In this document: in pieces, positions 24,629-34,110 of the stretch
How the letters are laid out: each line of letters starts with the position of its first letter
Numbering within the stretch: the first letter of the stretch is position 1
Assembly (NCBI RefSeq): GCF_003063265.1
Contig: NZ_NERU01000012.1
Span: 1-64,000, forward strand
DNA from: Limnohabitans sp. WS1
GTDB lineage: Bacteria > Pseudomonadota > Gammaproteobacteria > Burkholderiales > Burkholderiaceae_C
Length of the DNA: 64,000 nucleotides
Reading direction: 5' to 3'
Made by a program: the position numbers and the translations under genes
The notes under the pieces: generated by a model
The model's input: the letters and a program-made list of their open reading frames with translations, nothing else
Databases searched by the model: none
What the model was told of the DNA's origin: nothing

Positions 24629-25566
24629 TTGAATCCAAAAGCGGCCGAGATTTGCATCCACCCCGGGCCAATCAGCACCACCATGATGGAGGGGAAGATG
24701 AAGAAGATGAGCGGAAACAGCATCTTGACCGGAATTTTGGCGGCGATTTCTTCAGCACGTTGTCCGCGTTTGAGGCGCATTACCTCGGACTGCACACGCA
24801 GCGCTTCACCCAAACTGGTGCCAAAGCGCTCAGACTGGTTGAGCATGGTGACCAGGCCATTGAGGTCGTCGAGGTTCATGCGCAAGGCCAGGTTTTTGAG
24901 CGCCGTCATGCGCCCTGCCCCGGCCCGCACTTCCAGGCCGGCCAGGTAAAACTCTTCGGCCAGCAAGGCATGGCTGCGGGCCAGTTCTTTGGACACCCGC
25001 GTGATGGCGGAATCCAGCCCCATGCCCGATTCGAGCGCCACCACCAGCAAGTCCACCAGGTCGGGCAGCCCGCGTTGCAGGGTGTCGCGCCGGGTTTGGG
25101 TGCGCCACTGCAAAAACACATCGGGCCCGTAGTAGCCCGCAGCGGCGGTCAGCAAGGTGACCAGGGCCATTTGGCTGCTGGGCCAAGCGGGCTTGAACAA
25201 CCACAAGCCCAGCCACACCAGCACCGGCACCACCAGCACCAGCAGGCTTTTGATGACGTAATAAATGCGCGGCGCGTCGCTTTGCCGAAAACCGGCTCGC
25301 AAAAACTTGAGCCGGATTTGCGACTCGCCCCAGCCCTCGGCGGGCAGTGACAACTTGTACAGCGAGTCCATCCAGCGCGAGGCTTTGGGCGCAGCCGCTG
25401 TGGGCAGCGCGGTGGGCGTGTGGGCCACGCCCACCAGGTCTTTGAAGCGGCTTTGTTGTTGGCGTTGTTCCCAATAACGGTTGAGGGCAAACACAGCCAT
25501 GACCACGGCGGCAAACACCAGGGCACACAGCAAAACCAAAAGCAGGGTGGGGTTCAACTGGGGCAT
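24625..25566 (-). CDS. tadC: Tad pilus inner-membrane platform protein TadC
   Basis: A 313-residue type II secretion F-domain membrane protein. N-terminal helix LLLVLLCALVFAAVVMAVFA, a cytoplasmic region, two helices near residues 95-140, the GspF-type domain (LPDLVDLLVVALESGMGLDS, then AITRVSKELA) and a C-terminal helix pair ending IFPSIMVVLIGPGW. TadB and TadC together form the membrane platform of the pilus. The start at 25566 leaves a 4-base gap to the TadB stop codon; the longer open frame would overlap it. Confidence 0.9.
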   Translation of the reverse strand: MPQLNPTLLLVLLCALVFAAVVMAVFALNRYWEQRQQQSRFKDLVGVAHTPTALPTAAAPKASRWMDSLYKLSLPAEGWGESQIRLKFLRAGFRQSDAPRIYYVIKSLLVLVVPVLVWLGLWLFKPAWPSSQMALVTLLTAAAGYYGPDVFLQWRTQTRRDTLQRGLPDLVDLLVVALESGMGLDSAITRVSKELARSHALLAEEFYLAGLEVRAGAGRMTALKNLALRMNLDDLNGLVTMLNQSERFGTSLGEALRVQSEVMRLKRGQRAEEIAAKIPVKMLFPLIFFIFPSIMVVLIGPGWMQISAAFGFK

Positions 25567-25570
25567 GGTT

Positions 25571-26569
25571 TCAGACCTTGACTTGCACGATTTTCCACAG
25601 CCACAGGCCACCCAGCAGCATCATGAACAAGCCGATGCTGACAATGCGCAGGCCCTCGGGTGTGCCCCACAAACTGTCCATGTACTTGGGGTTGAGCAGC
25701 GTGAGTGTGCCGCCCAAAATAAAAGGCAAGGCCCCCAACACCACCCCAGAAAACCGCCCTTCGGCCGAGATGATGCGGATCTTGCCGGCCAGTTTGATGC
25801 GCTCGCGCACGGTTTGCGCCAGCCCCCCCAGCAACTCGGCCAGGTTGCCACCGGTCTCGCGCTGGATCACGATGGCCACCACAAAAAAGTCGAGGTCGGG
25901 GCTTTTGACGCGGTGCCCCATGTTGGCCAGTGCATCTGCAAAGGGCAAACCAAAATTGATCTCGTCCACGGTTTTTTTAAATTCGCGCCCAATCGGGTCG
26001 GCAAACTCCTGGCCCACCATGCTCAAGCCCGACGACAAACCCTGCCCGGCCCGCAAGGCGCGTGACAAATAGTCCAGCGCTTCGGGGAAAAGCTCTTCAA
26101 ACTTGCGCCGCTGCCGCTGGTCTTTGCGCAAATGAAACAACCACGGCAGCGCAGCCAGCCCAAAAGCCACCAGCACCGACGCCTGCAGCGACAGTTTGAA
26201 CAGCACCAGTGTCAGCAACAAGCCCCCCAGCCACAAGACCAGCACCAAGCCCAAAAACCCCAAAGGCGATTGGGTGGACTGCGTGCGCATGAGCAAGTCG
26301 GCCAGGCGTTCATAGCCCGGCAGTTGTTGCAATGGGGCCAACCAGGCACTGTTGGGGTTGCCGCCGGTGGTTTTGAGCAGCAAATCGTCACCACCGCCCA
26401 CGGCGTTGTTGCGCACAAAAGCGGCCAGGCGTTGGCGCTGCGCCCGGCTTTCCGCGCCAAATTGCCGCCGCCACCAACTGGCCAGCAGCACCACGGCACC
26501 CACCACCAACACAAAGGTCACCAAGAGCACTGCCCAAGGCATGAGTTCGGGCCAAGTCATCGTGTTCAT
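25571..26569 (-). CDS. tadB: Tad pilus inner-membrane platform protein TadB
   Basis: A 332-residue membrane protein with the second F-type domain of the tad system. N-terminal helix WAVLLVTFVLVVGAVVLLAS, a central helix pair, then LFPEALDYLSRALRAGQGLS and GREFKKTVDEINFGLPFADA, the characteristic GspF motif, and FVVAIVIQRETGGNLAELL. The start overlaps the CpaF stop codon by 4 bases (ATGA), implying coupled translation; a start three codons further in is also possible. Confidence 0.9.
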   Translation of the reverse strand: MNTMTWPELMPWAVLLVTFVLVVGAVVLLASWWRRQFGAESRAQRQRLAAFVRNNAVGGGDDLLLKTTGGNPNSAWLAPLQQLPGYERLADLLMRTQSTQSPLGFLGLVLVLWLGGLLLTLVLFKLSLQASVLVAFGLAALPWLFHLRKDQRQRRKFEELFPEALDYLSRALRAGQGLSSGLSMVGQEFADPIGREFKKTVDEINFGLPFADALANMGHRVKSPDLDFFVVAIVIQRETGGNLAELLGGLAQTVRERIKLAGKIRIISAEGRFSGVVLGALPFILGGTLTLLNPKYMDSLWGTPEGLRIVSIGLFMMLLGGLWLWKIVQVKV

Positions 26570-28035
26570 TCGTTAAACACCAGGGGGTTGAACAACTCTT
26601 CGGCCAAGTTCACGCCACTGATCTTGAGGCGTTCGGCCAGCAAGGGGCGAATGCCCGTGGGCTTGAAGCGGCCCAGCACCGCACCATCGGCCCCCACGCC
26701 CGAGCGCTCGAAGTGGAAGATCTCTTGGGTCGAAATCACCTCGCCTTCCATGCCGGTGACTTCGTGGATGCTGGTGATTTTGCGGCTGCCATCGCTCAGG
26801 CGCGTGGCCTGCACGATGACGTTGATGGCCGAGGCAATTTGCTGGCGCAAGGGTTTGACCGGCAAGCTCACGCCGCCCATGCCCACCAGGTTTTCCAGCC
26901 GCCCCAAAGCGTCTCGCGGGGTGTTGGCGTGCACGGTGGTCAGCGATCCGTCGTGCCCGGTGTTCATGGCTTGCAGCATGTCGATCACCTCACCGCCGCG
27001 CACCTCGCCCAGCACAATGCGGTCAGGCCGCATGCGCAGGCTGTTTTTGACCAGCGAGCGCATCGAAATCTCGCCCCGCCCTTCGGAGTTGGCCGGGCGT
27101 GTTTCCAGACGCACCACATGGCTTTGCTGCATTTGAAGTTCGGCCGTGTCTTCGATGGTGATGATGCGTTCGTGTTCGGGGATGTAGCTCGACAAAATGT
27201 TGAGCAAGGTGGTCTTGCCGGAGCCCGTGCCGCCCGAAATCAAAATATTGGTTTTGGCCTTGACCATGCCCGCCAGCAGTTCGGCCATGCCGGGCGTCAA
27301 GGTGCGCCGCTCGACCAAGTCGGCCATTTTGAGGGGCTTGACGGCAAAGCGCCGAATCGACATTGCTGGCCCATCGAGCGCAATGGGCGAGATGATGGCG
27401 TTCACGCGCGAGCCATCGGGCAGCCGCGCATCGACCATGGGGCTGGACTCGTCGACGCGGCGGCCCACACGCGAGACGATCTTGTCGATGATTTTGAGCA
27501 AATGCGTGTCGTCGTTGAAACGGATGTTCACGCGTTCGATGCGGCCACGCTTTTCCACAAACACGGTGTCGAAACCGTTGACCATGATTTCAGAAATGTC
27601 GGGGTCGGCCAGCAATGGCTCCAGCGGCCCCAGGCCCAGCACCTCGTTTTGCAAATCGGCCACCAATGAACGGCGTTCTTGCTCGTTCATGGGAATGGCT
27701 TCTTCGTCAATCAGGCCCAACAACACGTCGCGCAGTTGCGAACGCAGTTGGTCGGGCTGCATGGCTTCGGCCGCGGCCAGGTCAATCTTGGCAATCAGGG
27801 ACTGGTGCAGCCGGGTCTTGAGGGCGTAATAAGTGCCCGACACCGCCGGGGCTGCGGGCATGGTCACACCCGCCGAACCAGCCACAGCCGCTGGGGCGCT
27901 GGCCGCAGCGGCCAAGGCGGCTGGCGGCATGCTCTGAGCCTGGGCCACACCCACGGGCGAAGCCGCTGCAGCAGCTGAGGCGTTCGACCCGCTGCCGTAG
28001 CTCCAGGCGCTTATTTTTTCCTTAAGCGTTGCCAT
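26566..28035 (-). CDS. cpaF: Tad pilus assembly ATPase CpaF/TadA
   Basis: A 489-residue secretion ATPase. After a 70-residue Ala/Pro-rich N-terminus the protein has the conserved CpaF N-domain (LQNEVLGLGPLEPLLADPDI, SEIMVNGFDTVFVEKRGRIE), Walker A SGGTGSGKTTLLN, an Asp box (ITIEDTAELQM), Walker B-type LRMRPDRIVLGEVRGGEV and the His box VHANTPRDALGRLENLV. It hydrolyses ATP to drive Flp pilus assembly. The start at 28035 (MATLKEKISAWSYG) overlaps the upstream cpaE gene by 25 bases; the open frame extends upstream but lacks family similarity there. Confidence 0.93.
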   Translation of the reverse strand: MATLKEKISAWSYGSGSNASAAAAASPVGVAQAQSMPPAALAAAASAPAAVAGSAGVTMPAAPAVSGTYYALKTRLHQSLIAKIDLAAAEAMQPDQLRSQLRDVLLGLIDEEAIPMNEQERRSLVADLQNEVLGLGPLEPLLADPDISEIMVNGFDTVFVEKRGRIERVNIRFNDDTHLLKIIDKIVSRVGRRVDESSPMVDARLPDGSRVNAIISPIALDGPAMSIRRFAVKPLKMADLVERRTLTPGMAELLAGMVKAKTNILISGGTGSGKTTLLNILSSYIPEHERIITIEDTAELQMQQSHVVRLETRPANSEGRGEISMRSLVKNSLRMRPDRIVLGEVRGGEVIDMLQAMNTGHDGSLTTVHANTPRDALGRLENLVGMGGVSLPVKPLRQQIASAINVIVQATRLSDGSRKITSIHEVTGMEGEVISTQEIFHFERSGVGADGAVLGRFKPTGIRPLLAERLKISGVNLAEELFNPLVFNE

Positions 28036-29165
28036 ATCGACTTGTCTTTCATGGGTTGACCCGACCAATCGGCGGCCCAGGCCGCCACGGCACGGGTGTA
28101 CTCGCTGCGTGGCTGCAGGCTGACCAAGGGCGTGCCTTGCACCACCGAGGCTTTCATGCCGGGCACATCGGCAGGCAAGAGGTGAAGGGGTTTTTGAGGG
28201 TAGATGCGCTGGAACTCGGTCAGCTCCAGGTCGGACTTGCCCACCACGCGGTTCATGGCAAAGTTGAGTTTGGCCGCGCTCAGGCCCAGGCTCTCCCACA
28301 ACTGCTTGATTTGGTTCAGGCGACGCAAAGACGGCATGGAGACGGACGAGAGCACCACGGCTTGGTCGAGTTGCTCCCACATGCGCAAGCCCACCGGGCC
28401 CATGTTGCTGCCGAGATCGATCAAGATGAAGCTGTACAGCGGCGACACAAAGGCCAGCAACTGTTCCACCTGCGCGGGCTCGATGCCCATGATTTTTTCG
28501 AACGAGGCGGGCGAGGCGATGAAGTGAAAATTGTCGGCAATGGGCGTGACCATGGAAGCCAACAAGGCCTCATCCAAGCGGTTGACCTCGTTGCAAAAGT
28601 CGGCCAAATCGTGCTCGACTGGTTTGCGGGTGAGGTAAACGTCGGCATCGCCAAAAGGCAAGGACAAGTCGAGCAGCAAGACTTTGGCCGCCGTGTCTTT
28701 GGCCAAAGCCGCCGCCATGTTGACCGCCAAACTGGTGCAGCCATCGCCGCCTTTGGCCGACAAAAAACCCACTTTGAGCGAGGCACGCTGCACCGGGGTG
28801 CCTGGGCTGGGGCTGTGCAGGCGATCGCGCACACGGGCCAAAGCTTCGTGCCACAGCGCTGCGTCGGGCGGCAACACTTCGCGCACCCCCATTTGCATGA
28901 GGCGCAGCAAAAACGCGGGCTCGGGCTTGGCAAATACCGGCAACACCGCCGTATGCCCCATTTGCTGAGCGACCCGTTCGAGTTGAAGCAGCAAGGCAGG
29001 CGCATCGTCAAAACCAGCCACCAACAGCAATTCGGGCTGGCGAAACAACACCGTATCGAGCAAGTCGGCCAAGTGGCCGTGCACCACGGTGACACGGTCG
29101 TTTTTGTGTGGCACAAAGCCCGTGGGCATGGGCCAGTTGGGGGGGGCGTAGAGGAAGATGTTCAT
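28011..29165 (-). CDS. cpaE: CpaE/TadZ-type pilus localisation protein (MinD-like)
   Basis: A 384-residue protein of the CpaE/TadZ group: an N-terminal receiver-like domain (residues about 1-120, including LLLVAGFDDAPALL) and a C-terminal ParA/MinD-type domain. The deviant Walker motif reads SAKGGDGCTSLAVNMA: the signature Lys of KGG is kept but the usual GKT is GCT, so ATP binding may be weak, as in other atypical TadZ proteins. LIDLGSNMGPVGLRMWEQLD follows as the switch region. It is thought to place the pilus machine at a pole. The start at 29165 gives MNIFLYAPPNW. Confidence 0.85.
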   Translation of the reverse strand: MNIFLYAPPNWPMPTGFVPHKNDRVTVVHGHLADLLDTVLFRQPELLLVAGFDDAPALLLQLERVAQQMGHTAVLPVFAKPEPAFLLRLMQMGVREVLPPDAALWHEALARVRDRLHSPSPGTPVQRASLKVGFLSAKGGDGCTSLAVNMAAALAKDTAAKVLLLDLSLPFGDADVYLTRKPVEHDLADFCNEVNRLDEALLASMVTPIADNFHFIASPASFEKIMGIEPAQVEQLLAFVSPLYSFILIDLGSNMGPVGLRMWEQLDQAVVLSSVSMPSLRRLNQIKQLWESLGLSAAKLNFAMNRVVGKSDLELTEFQRIYPQKPLHLLPADVPGMKASVVQGTPLVSLQPRSEYTRAVAAWAADWSGQPMKDKSIWQRLRKK

Positions 29166-29185
29166 GGCAATGGGGCGGTCTTGGA

Positions 29186-29689
29186 TCAGGAGCACCTGTT
29201 CACGTTGTTCAATCCGGAAGGAAATTTAACGCTCATGCTTTCGCGTAACACAGTGGTGCGGTTGGGCGGAAGTGCCAGATCCAGCGTCCAGCCTGGAAAG
29301 CGCAACTCAAGATTCACCCCGGTCAAACTCGCTTGAACGAACTCACAAGTGTTGTCGTTGCAGCCAGTTGGCAAATACGTCAGATTCAACCAGTCAGGTT
29401 GATCGGTGAGGTCCGTCTTAACCGAGGGGGTGCTTGGGGCCGTATAAGAAGCTTGGCCAGTCATTTTGAGCAGATACACCACTTTGTTGGCAATGGCTGT
29501 TTTTTGGATGTCTGACTCGCTGGTGCAAATACTGGCCATTCTGGCGGCGATGCGGGTGGCTTCGGCAGCGGTGTTCCAGACCAGAAGGGTGCGGCCAAAC
29601 TCCAGGATGCCGATGAAAACGATCCAAAAGATCAAAAAACACAGGGTGAATTCGATCAGAACGGTGCCTTGTTGACGTGGGTGCTTCAT
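29186..29689 (-). CDS. TadE/TadF-type pseudopilin
   Basis: A 167-residue protein with the TadE pattern: a short basic N-terminus (MKHPRQQGTVLIEFTL), the Glu five residues after the Gly as in pilin-type cleavage sites, one hydrophobic helix (CFLIFWIVFIGILEFGRTLL) and a variable periplasmic domain with three Cys residues. These minor pseudopilins are processed by the prepilin peptidase and are needed for pilus assembly. It lies 1 base after the second TadE-type gene; the order places both before cpaE, unlike the classic tad cluster. Confidence 0.8.
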   Translation of the reverse strand: MKHPRQQGTVLIEFTLCFLIFWIVFIGILEFGRTLLVWNTAAEATRIAARMASICTSESDIQKTAIANKVVYLLKMTGQASYTAPSTPSVKTDLTDQPDWLNLTYLPTGCNDNTCEFVQASLTGVNLELRFPGWTLDLALPPNRTTVLRESMSVKFPSGLNNVNRCS

Positions 29690-29690
29690 G

Positions 29691-30218
29691 TCAGTGAACC
29701 TGCCTGAAACTGGCGCTGACGGGACCAAAGCTCAAACTGGGCCCGCCAAATAAATCAGAGAACACAAAGGTGTAGGGGTAGGCAGTGGCGGTCACCGTGG
29801 TCACGTTCAGGTGGCTGTTGGGGCTGCTCGCTGCGTTGGCTATGCTTTTTTTGACGGCATTGTTGCTGGCGTCGTCAATGGTCAACACGAAGCTGGCGTC
29901 GTTGAAACCGGGTAACAAAGCGTCTGAAGCCAAACAAGTGCTTTGGGCGTAACCTGTTTTAAACAAACAAAGTGCCGTGGCGTGGTTTTGTCCAGGTGCC
30001 TGAACCGACAGGTAGCGTGCTGTGTGGTGGGCTTGGTGCACCAGGATTTTGTAGGTGTAAATCAAGCGTCCGGCTTCTACCAAACCCAGCAAGAGGGGCA
30101 CCATGAACAAGGCCAAAACCACCGTCAGCTCCACCAAAGCCGCGCCGGCTTGCAAGCGCACAGGGTGAGACAAGAGGTGCCTGTGCTGACTGCGGCGAGC
30201 GAGTTGAGGCGTCATCAT
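29691..30218 (-). CDS. TadE-type pseudopilin
   Basis: A 175-residue protein with a basic leader, GAALVELTVVLALFMVPLLL and GLVEAGRLIYTYKILVHQA, the TadE helix and its following conserved region. The C-terminal half is a small periplasmic domain with two Cys residues. It is translationally coupled to the TadG-type gene (ATGA overlap at 30215-30218). Confidence 0.8.
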   Translation of the reverse strand: MMTPQLARRSQHRHLLSHPVRLQAGAALVELTVVLALFMVPLLLGLVEAGRLIYTYKILVHQAHHTARYLSVQAPGQNHATALCLFKTGYAQSTCLASDALLPGFNDASFVLTIDDASNNAVKKSIANAASSPNSHLNVTTVTATAYPYTFVFSDLFGGPSLSFGPVSASFRQVH

Positions 30219-31270
30219 CTGGCCAAAGTGGGCGCATAAGGCCCTTCTGCAGCGCTACCCCCCACCCCAAGCGTGACGCAATTTGAACTGGGCAAAAAAC
30301 TGGTCAACTTTCGTGCATCGCCTCGGTAGTACACCTTGACCACCCCGCTCACGACTGGCCCCAGTTCAAGACAAGCCCAGCCCAACACCGTGGTGCTGGT
30401 GTTACTGGATGCATTGACAAAGGGCACGGCCATCAAGCGCCGGTTGGACAAGCCTGGTCCGGTGCCATACGTTGGGTCTGATTCGTAGCGGTCTTTTAAA
30501 GCAGTGCTCAATTTCGCGGCCATGGTATTAGGACCATCAATACCCACGATTTGGGCTGCGCCGGTGAGGACACCACACACACCCGATTTGGATAACAAAT
30601 CAGCGTAGTGAGCTTCATCCCCGGTCAAGGTGCTGTTGACCAAGTCGGCATAACGCAAGTTGGCCAAGTCCACATCCGCGCTCACAACCAAGGGTCCGGG
30701 TACCGTGGCACTGTTGGCCAAAGAATTGGGCACCGCCGTGTAACCGAAGTCCGGACTCGTGGCGTTGCGCACCAACAAAGCCAGGGGCGGTGCACACACT
30801 TTGCTAGTCTTTTGTAGGCCCGCACGTGAGGTGGCCACGGGCAGTGAATCCCCTAAACCGACCAAGTCCATGAACAGGTTGATCAAGCCAGTATGCATGG
30901 CCGTGCATTCAACAAACCGATAGTTGGTGGATGCACTTGAAGCGGCGAAATAAACACCGTTCAAGCTGGTGCTGAAGCGCACATCCGAAGGTGAGACTGC
31001 AGCGGCAATGGATTGAAAATTTTGCTTGTTCAAATTGCTGGCCACACGACTGCCTGAGGCGGCTGCCCGCAGACTGGCCCCAGGCAAACCATTGAGCTCG
31101 GCGGCAGCCGACAGGGCGCAGGCATCGGTGGCGTTTTGGAGTTCGCCTTGGACCACCATCAAGCGACTGCCGTCGACCACAAAACCCAAAATCACCACAA
31201 GCAGCACCACGGCCAAGGCCGTGATGACCGTGAAAACGCCGCGCTGTGTGGAGCGGGGGCCGTGCGTCAT
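30215..31270 (-). CDS. TadG-type pilus assembly protein
   Basis: A 351-residue protein with a TadG N-terminus: RGVFTVITALAVVLLVVILG then FVVDGSRLMVVQGELQNATD and ACALSAAAEL. The hydrophobic helix anchors it and the remainder is periplasmic with several Cys residues and Gly/Ser-rich regions. It lacks the obvious von Willebrand A motif found in longer TadG proteins. The start at 31270 gives an ATGA overlap with the small lipoprotein gene upstream. Confidence 0.8.
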   Translation of the reverse strand: MTHGPRSTQRGVFTVITALAVVLLVVILGFVVDGSRLMVVQGELQNATDACALSAAAELNGLPGASLRAAASGSRVASNLNKQNFQSIAAAVSPSDVRFSTSLNGVYFAASSASTNYRFVECTAMHTGLINLFMDLVGLGDSLPVATSRAGLQKTSKVCAPPLALLVRNATSPDFGYTAVPNSLANSATVPGPLVVSADVDLANLRYADLVNSTLTGDEAHYADLLSKSGVCGVLTGAAQIVGIDGPNTMAAKLSTALKDRYESDPTYGTGPGLSNRRLMAVPFVNASSNTSTTVLGWACLELGPVVSGVVKVYYRGDARKLTSFLPSSNCVTLGVGGSAAEGPYAPTLAR

Positions 31271-31572
31271 TTCGCCTGAATCGCGGCTGGCGCGGACAGC
31301 CCTTTGTGGTGAATTTCCAAGCCGCGCAGGCTTTCTGTGGCGCTGGGTTTGCCCGCACCAGGCAAGGCGTGGTCTGCATCCTGCACCGTGGGGGGCAAAC
31401 TCTGCGCCGCCTTGGCTCGGGTCAGCGCTATCCCCCACTGCGCATCGAGCTCGGGGGTGGTACTGGCACACGCTTGCAGCGCAACAATGGCCACAACAGC
31501 CAGCCACTGCATCGGCCACAAACACCGGACGACACCTGTGCATTGGTCCTGCTGATTGTTCATGTTTTTCAT
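31267..31572 (-). CDS. Small lipoprotein of the tad operon
   Basis: A 101-residue predicted lipoprotein: hydrophobic helix MQWLAVVAIVALQACAS with lipobox LQAC. The mature chain starts with TTPELDAQWGIALTRAKAAQ and has no recognisable TPR repeats, so it is not the canonical TadD pilotin. It occupies the place just after the secretin gene and overlaps tadG by 4 bases; a role in secretin assembly is plausible from position and lipidation but not shown. Confidence 0.72.
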   Translation of the reverse strand: MKNMNNQQDQCTGVVRCLWPMQWLAVVAIVALQACASTTPELDAQWGIALTRAKAAQSLPPTVQDADHALPGAGKPSATESLRGLEIHHKGLSAPAAIQAK

Positions 31573-31582
31573 GGTGTGGAGC

Positions 31583-33253
31583 TCACTTCTTGGGCACCAA
31601 TTGGGCTGGAGGTGGGCTGCCTTCCATCTTGCCTTCGAGCAACAACTGCGCACGCGAGGGCGGCACAAAGTTGTCGGTGGGCAAAGACGGTGGTTTGTCG
31701 GTGGCGCTGACCAAACGGGGGCTCACCACCACAATCAGCTCGGTCAGCTCGGAGTTGAATTCGGTGCTGCGAAACAGAGCTCCCAAAATCGGGATCTCAC
31801 CCAACAGGGGAAAGGCCTTGATCGATTCAGTGATGTTGTTGCGCATCAGGCCACCAATGACCAGACTTTGGTTGTCGCGCAGCTGCACGGTGGTGGACAC
31901 ATTGCGTGTAGTGATGGCCGGCAAGATCGAGGTGCTGGTGCCCACTGACATGACCAAGGGTTCTTTGGAGATTTCAGAGACCTCAGAGGCCACCCGCAAG
32001 CTGACACGACCGCCGTCGAGCACAGTGGGAACAAACTTCAAGCCCACCCCAAATTCGCGCTCATCCAAGGTGACGGTAGGGCCGTTGCCGCCGTTTTGGG
32101 TGATGGGGATGAACACTTTGCCGCCCACCAAAAACTTGCCTTCATGGCCACTCATGGCCACGATGGTGGGTTCCGCCAAGATTTTGACCAGACCGTCGTT
32201 TTTCTTGGCTTCGAGCATGGCCCCTTTGCCTGTGACGCCCGCGCCCAGCAACACCCCCAAACTGCCGTCCGAGGCACCGCCCACCACGTTTGAGATGATG
32301 TTCCAGCGCATGAGGTCACCGCGCTCAACCCCTTTGACACCCAGTTTGTCGAGCAAGGTTTTGGAAATTTCGGCGATCTTGACGTCCAACATGACTTGCT
32401 GGGGGTCACGGATGCGCATCAGGTTGATGACTTGGGCGCGTTGGGAGTTGGCCGACAAATTCCCCAGGCCTCCGGCTTGGGGGTTAGTTGCACCGCTGCC
32501 GGGTGTGCCCGATGGGCTATTGTTGCCGCCAGCCTGCGGGTTACTGGACAGAGCCGAGGCTTGCCCGCCAAAGCCGCTGCCCGGCTGCAGCTGTTGCAAA
32601 AAGGCTTGGGCCAGGTTGACCACCGAGTCGGCCGCTATGGCGTCAGACACCATGCCGCTGAGCACAATGGAGCCCGATGCGCTGGTGAGTTTGATGTCTT
32701 TTTCATGGGGCAGCACACGGCTGAGCACGTCAGCAAACACACCCAAGTTCACACCCACCGTGAGGTTGACGGTTCGGGATTCGCCGGTTTTGTCCCACAA
32801 AATCAGGTTGGTGGCCCCAACGCTTTTGCCCAAAATGTAGAGCTCGTTGTTTTTGACGAGCGTGAAATCGGCCACCTGTGGGTTACCCACGGCCACGCGG
32901 CTGGCGGCAAAAGGCAGCACCAACACATGGGCCCGCCCGGCCGCGATGTCGAGGACCACAGGCAAGCGGTTGGCTGGCAACACAGATTTCACAACGACAG
33001 GTTGAGCCAGTGCCTTAGGCTGCGCAGTGCGTGCTGACTTTTTGTCGGAGCCTTTGGGCTGTAGATCGTTGGTGGCTTTCGTGACCCGTTTGACGGGGGC
33101 TCTGGACTCTGCCCTGGCCGAAGCATCAACGGCCGGTTTGACCGTCAAAGATTCACGGGTTTCCAAGGCCCAGACGCCCTGAGAACAGGACCAAAACAAA
33201 CAGGCCACGACCCAAGGGCGGTGGCCAGAATAAAACGGGACCAAATTCGGCAT
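31583..33253 (-). CDS. cpaC: Tad pilus outer-membrane secretin CpaC/RcpA
   Basis: A 556-residue secretin. An N-terminal hydrophobic segment, a basic Ala/Lys-rich stretch, the N0/BON-type pilus domain (VLVLPFAASRVAVGNPQVAD, LYILGKSVGATNLILWDKTG) and N1 domain (IKLTSASGSIVLSGMVSD) precede the secretin domain with VMLDVKIAEISKTLLDKLGV, FGVGLKFVPTVLDGGRVSL, LVIGGLMRNNITESIKAFPL and LGEIPILGALFRS. A Gly/Asn/Pro-rich insertion lies between them. It forms the pore for the Flp pilus. One-base overlap (TGATG) with cpaB. Confidence 0.93.
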   Translation of the reverse strand: MPNLVPFYSGHRPWVVACLFWSCSQGVWALETRESLTVKPAVDASARAESRAPVKRVTKATNDLQPKGSDKKSARTAQPKALAQPVVVKSVLPANRLPVVLDIAAGRAHVLVLPFAASRVAVGNPQVADFTLVKNNELYILGKSVGATNLILWDKTGESRTVNLTVGVNLGVFADVLSRVLPHEKDIKLTSASGSIVLSGMVSDAIAADSVVNLAQAFLQQLQPGSGFGGQASALSSNPQAGGNNSPSGTPGSGATNPQAGGLGNLSANSQRAQVINLMRIRDPQQVMLDVKIAEISKTLLDKLGVKGVERGDLMRWNIISNVVGGASDGSLGVLLGAGVTGKGAMLEAKKNDGLVKILAEPTIVAMSGHEGKFLVGGKVFIPITQNGGNGPTVTLDEREFGVGLKFVPTVLDGGRVSLRVASEVSEISKEPLVMSVGTSTSILPAITTRNVSTTVQLRDNQSLVIGGLMRNNITESIKAFPLLGEIPILGALFRSTEFNSELTELIVVVSPRLVSATDKPPSLPTDNFVPPSRAQLLLEGKMEGSPPPAQLVPKK

Positions 33254-34101
33254 CAGGGTTGCTCCTCGCGCTTGGCGATGCCGCGAATCGAGGTCACGGT
33301 TTCAGTTTCTTCAGATGGGGGGCGGGCTGGGCGAGGAGCCGCTGGCGGTTTGGTTCGGGCTTGAGGCGCTGCGCCAGCGGCTGTGGGAGCTACACGGACT
33401 GGCACGGGTGGTGCCGAACGCAATATGTCGCTCAGACGGGTGCCGTCAGAGTCCGCCACAGCGGTGTCGTTTTCATTGCGCAGCACCAAAGACAGGGTGC
33501 CGATGCTGCGGGCCAAATCGAGTTTTTCGGCTTCGGTGGGGGTCAACTCTAGGGTCACGGCCTTGACCACTTTGGGCTTGGTGGCATCGGTTTCGGTGTC
33601 TTGCGCCACCGCCAGCACTTTGATGCGGGTCAGCACCGTGGTGGCAAAAGGGGCGTTGGCCGCGTCTTTGGCACTGACCAACACGTCCACATAACTACCC
33701 GGCAGGGCAAATCCGGTCACGCCCACCACTTCGTTGACGCCCACCGAAATGGCGCGTTTGCCCGATTCGATGGTTGAAGCCAGACCGCCCCGGGCATCAA
33801 CCGCTGCGAGCTTGGGCTCGATCAACAGTTCGCCAGGGTAAATGGGGTGCTTGGCCACGCGGCCAACCAACGCACTGGCTTTGCTGAATGATTGTTCAGG
33901 GGCTTTGCCCCGTGGCCAGGCCATGGTTTTGACTTGACCCGACTCGATCACTTGTCCGGCAGCTATGGGGGAAGCGGCCACAACCAGCATCACCTCAGAG
34001 GAGGACACAGAAGGGCCGAGCAAACCCATGGACCGGGCTGCAAAAAAAGTAGCCAAGGCCCCCAGCAAGAGGGCAATGGCTGTCAAAGATAACTGCTTCA
34101 C
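33253..34101 (-). CDS. cpaB: Tad pilus protein CpaB/RcpC
   Basis: A 282-residue periplasmic protein anchored by an N-terminal helix (TAIALLLGALATFFAARSMG). An SAF domain follows: VVAASPIAAGQVIESGQVKT, MAWPRGKAPEQSFSKASALV, and the RcpC-type segment GKRAISVGVNEVVGVTGFAL, PGSYVDVLVS. The C-terminal 60 residues are Pro/Ala/Arg-rich. CpaB acts with the secretin in the periplasm. Second gene of the operon, 9 bases after the Flp pilin. Confidence 0.9.
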   Translation of the reverse strand: MKQLSLTAIALLLGALATFFAARSMGLLGPSVSSSEVMLVVAASPIAAGQVIESGQVKTMAWPRGKAPEQSFSKASALVGRVAKHPIYPGELLIEPKLAAVDARGGLASTIESGKRAISVGVNEVVGVTGFALPGSYVDVLVSAKDAANAPFATTVLTRIKVLAVAQDTETDATKPKVVKAVTLELTPTEAEKLDLARSIGTLSLVLRNENDTAVADSDGTRLSDILRSAPPVPVRVAPTAAGAAPQARTKPPAAPRPARPPSEETETVTSIRGIAKREEQP

Positions 34102-34110
34102 TGGGACAAC

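Noticed and set aside
26566..28380. Longer CpaF with 115 extra N-terminal residues
   Set aside because: The extension is Arg/Pro-rich, lies inside cpaE and shows no similarity to CpaF; the ATG at 28035 fits.
31026..32840. A 604-codon open frame on the plus strand
   Set aside because: Antisense to tadG and the secretin, both of which have strong family motifs on the other strand.
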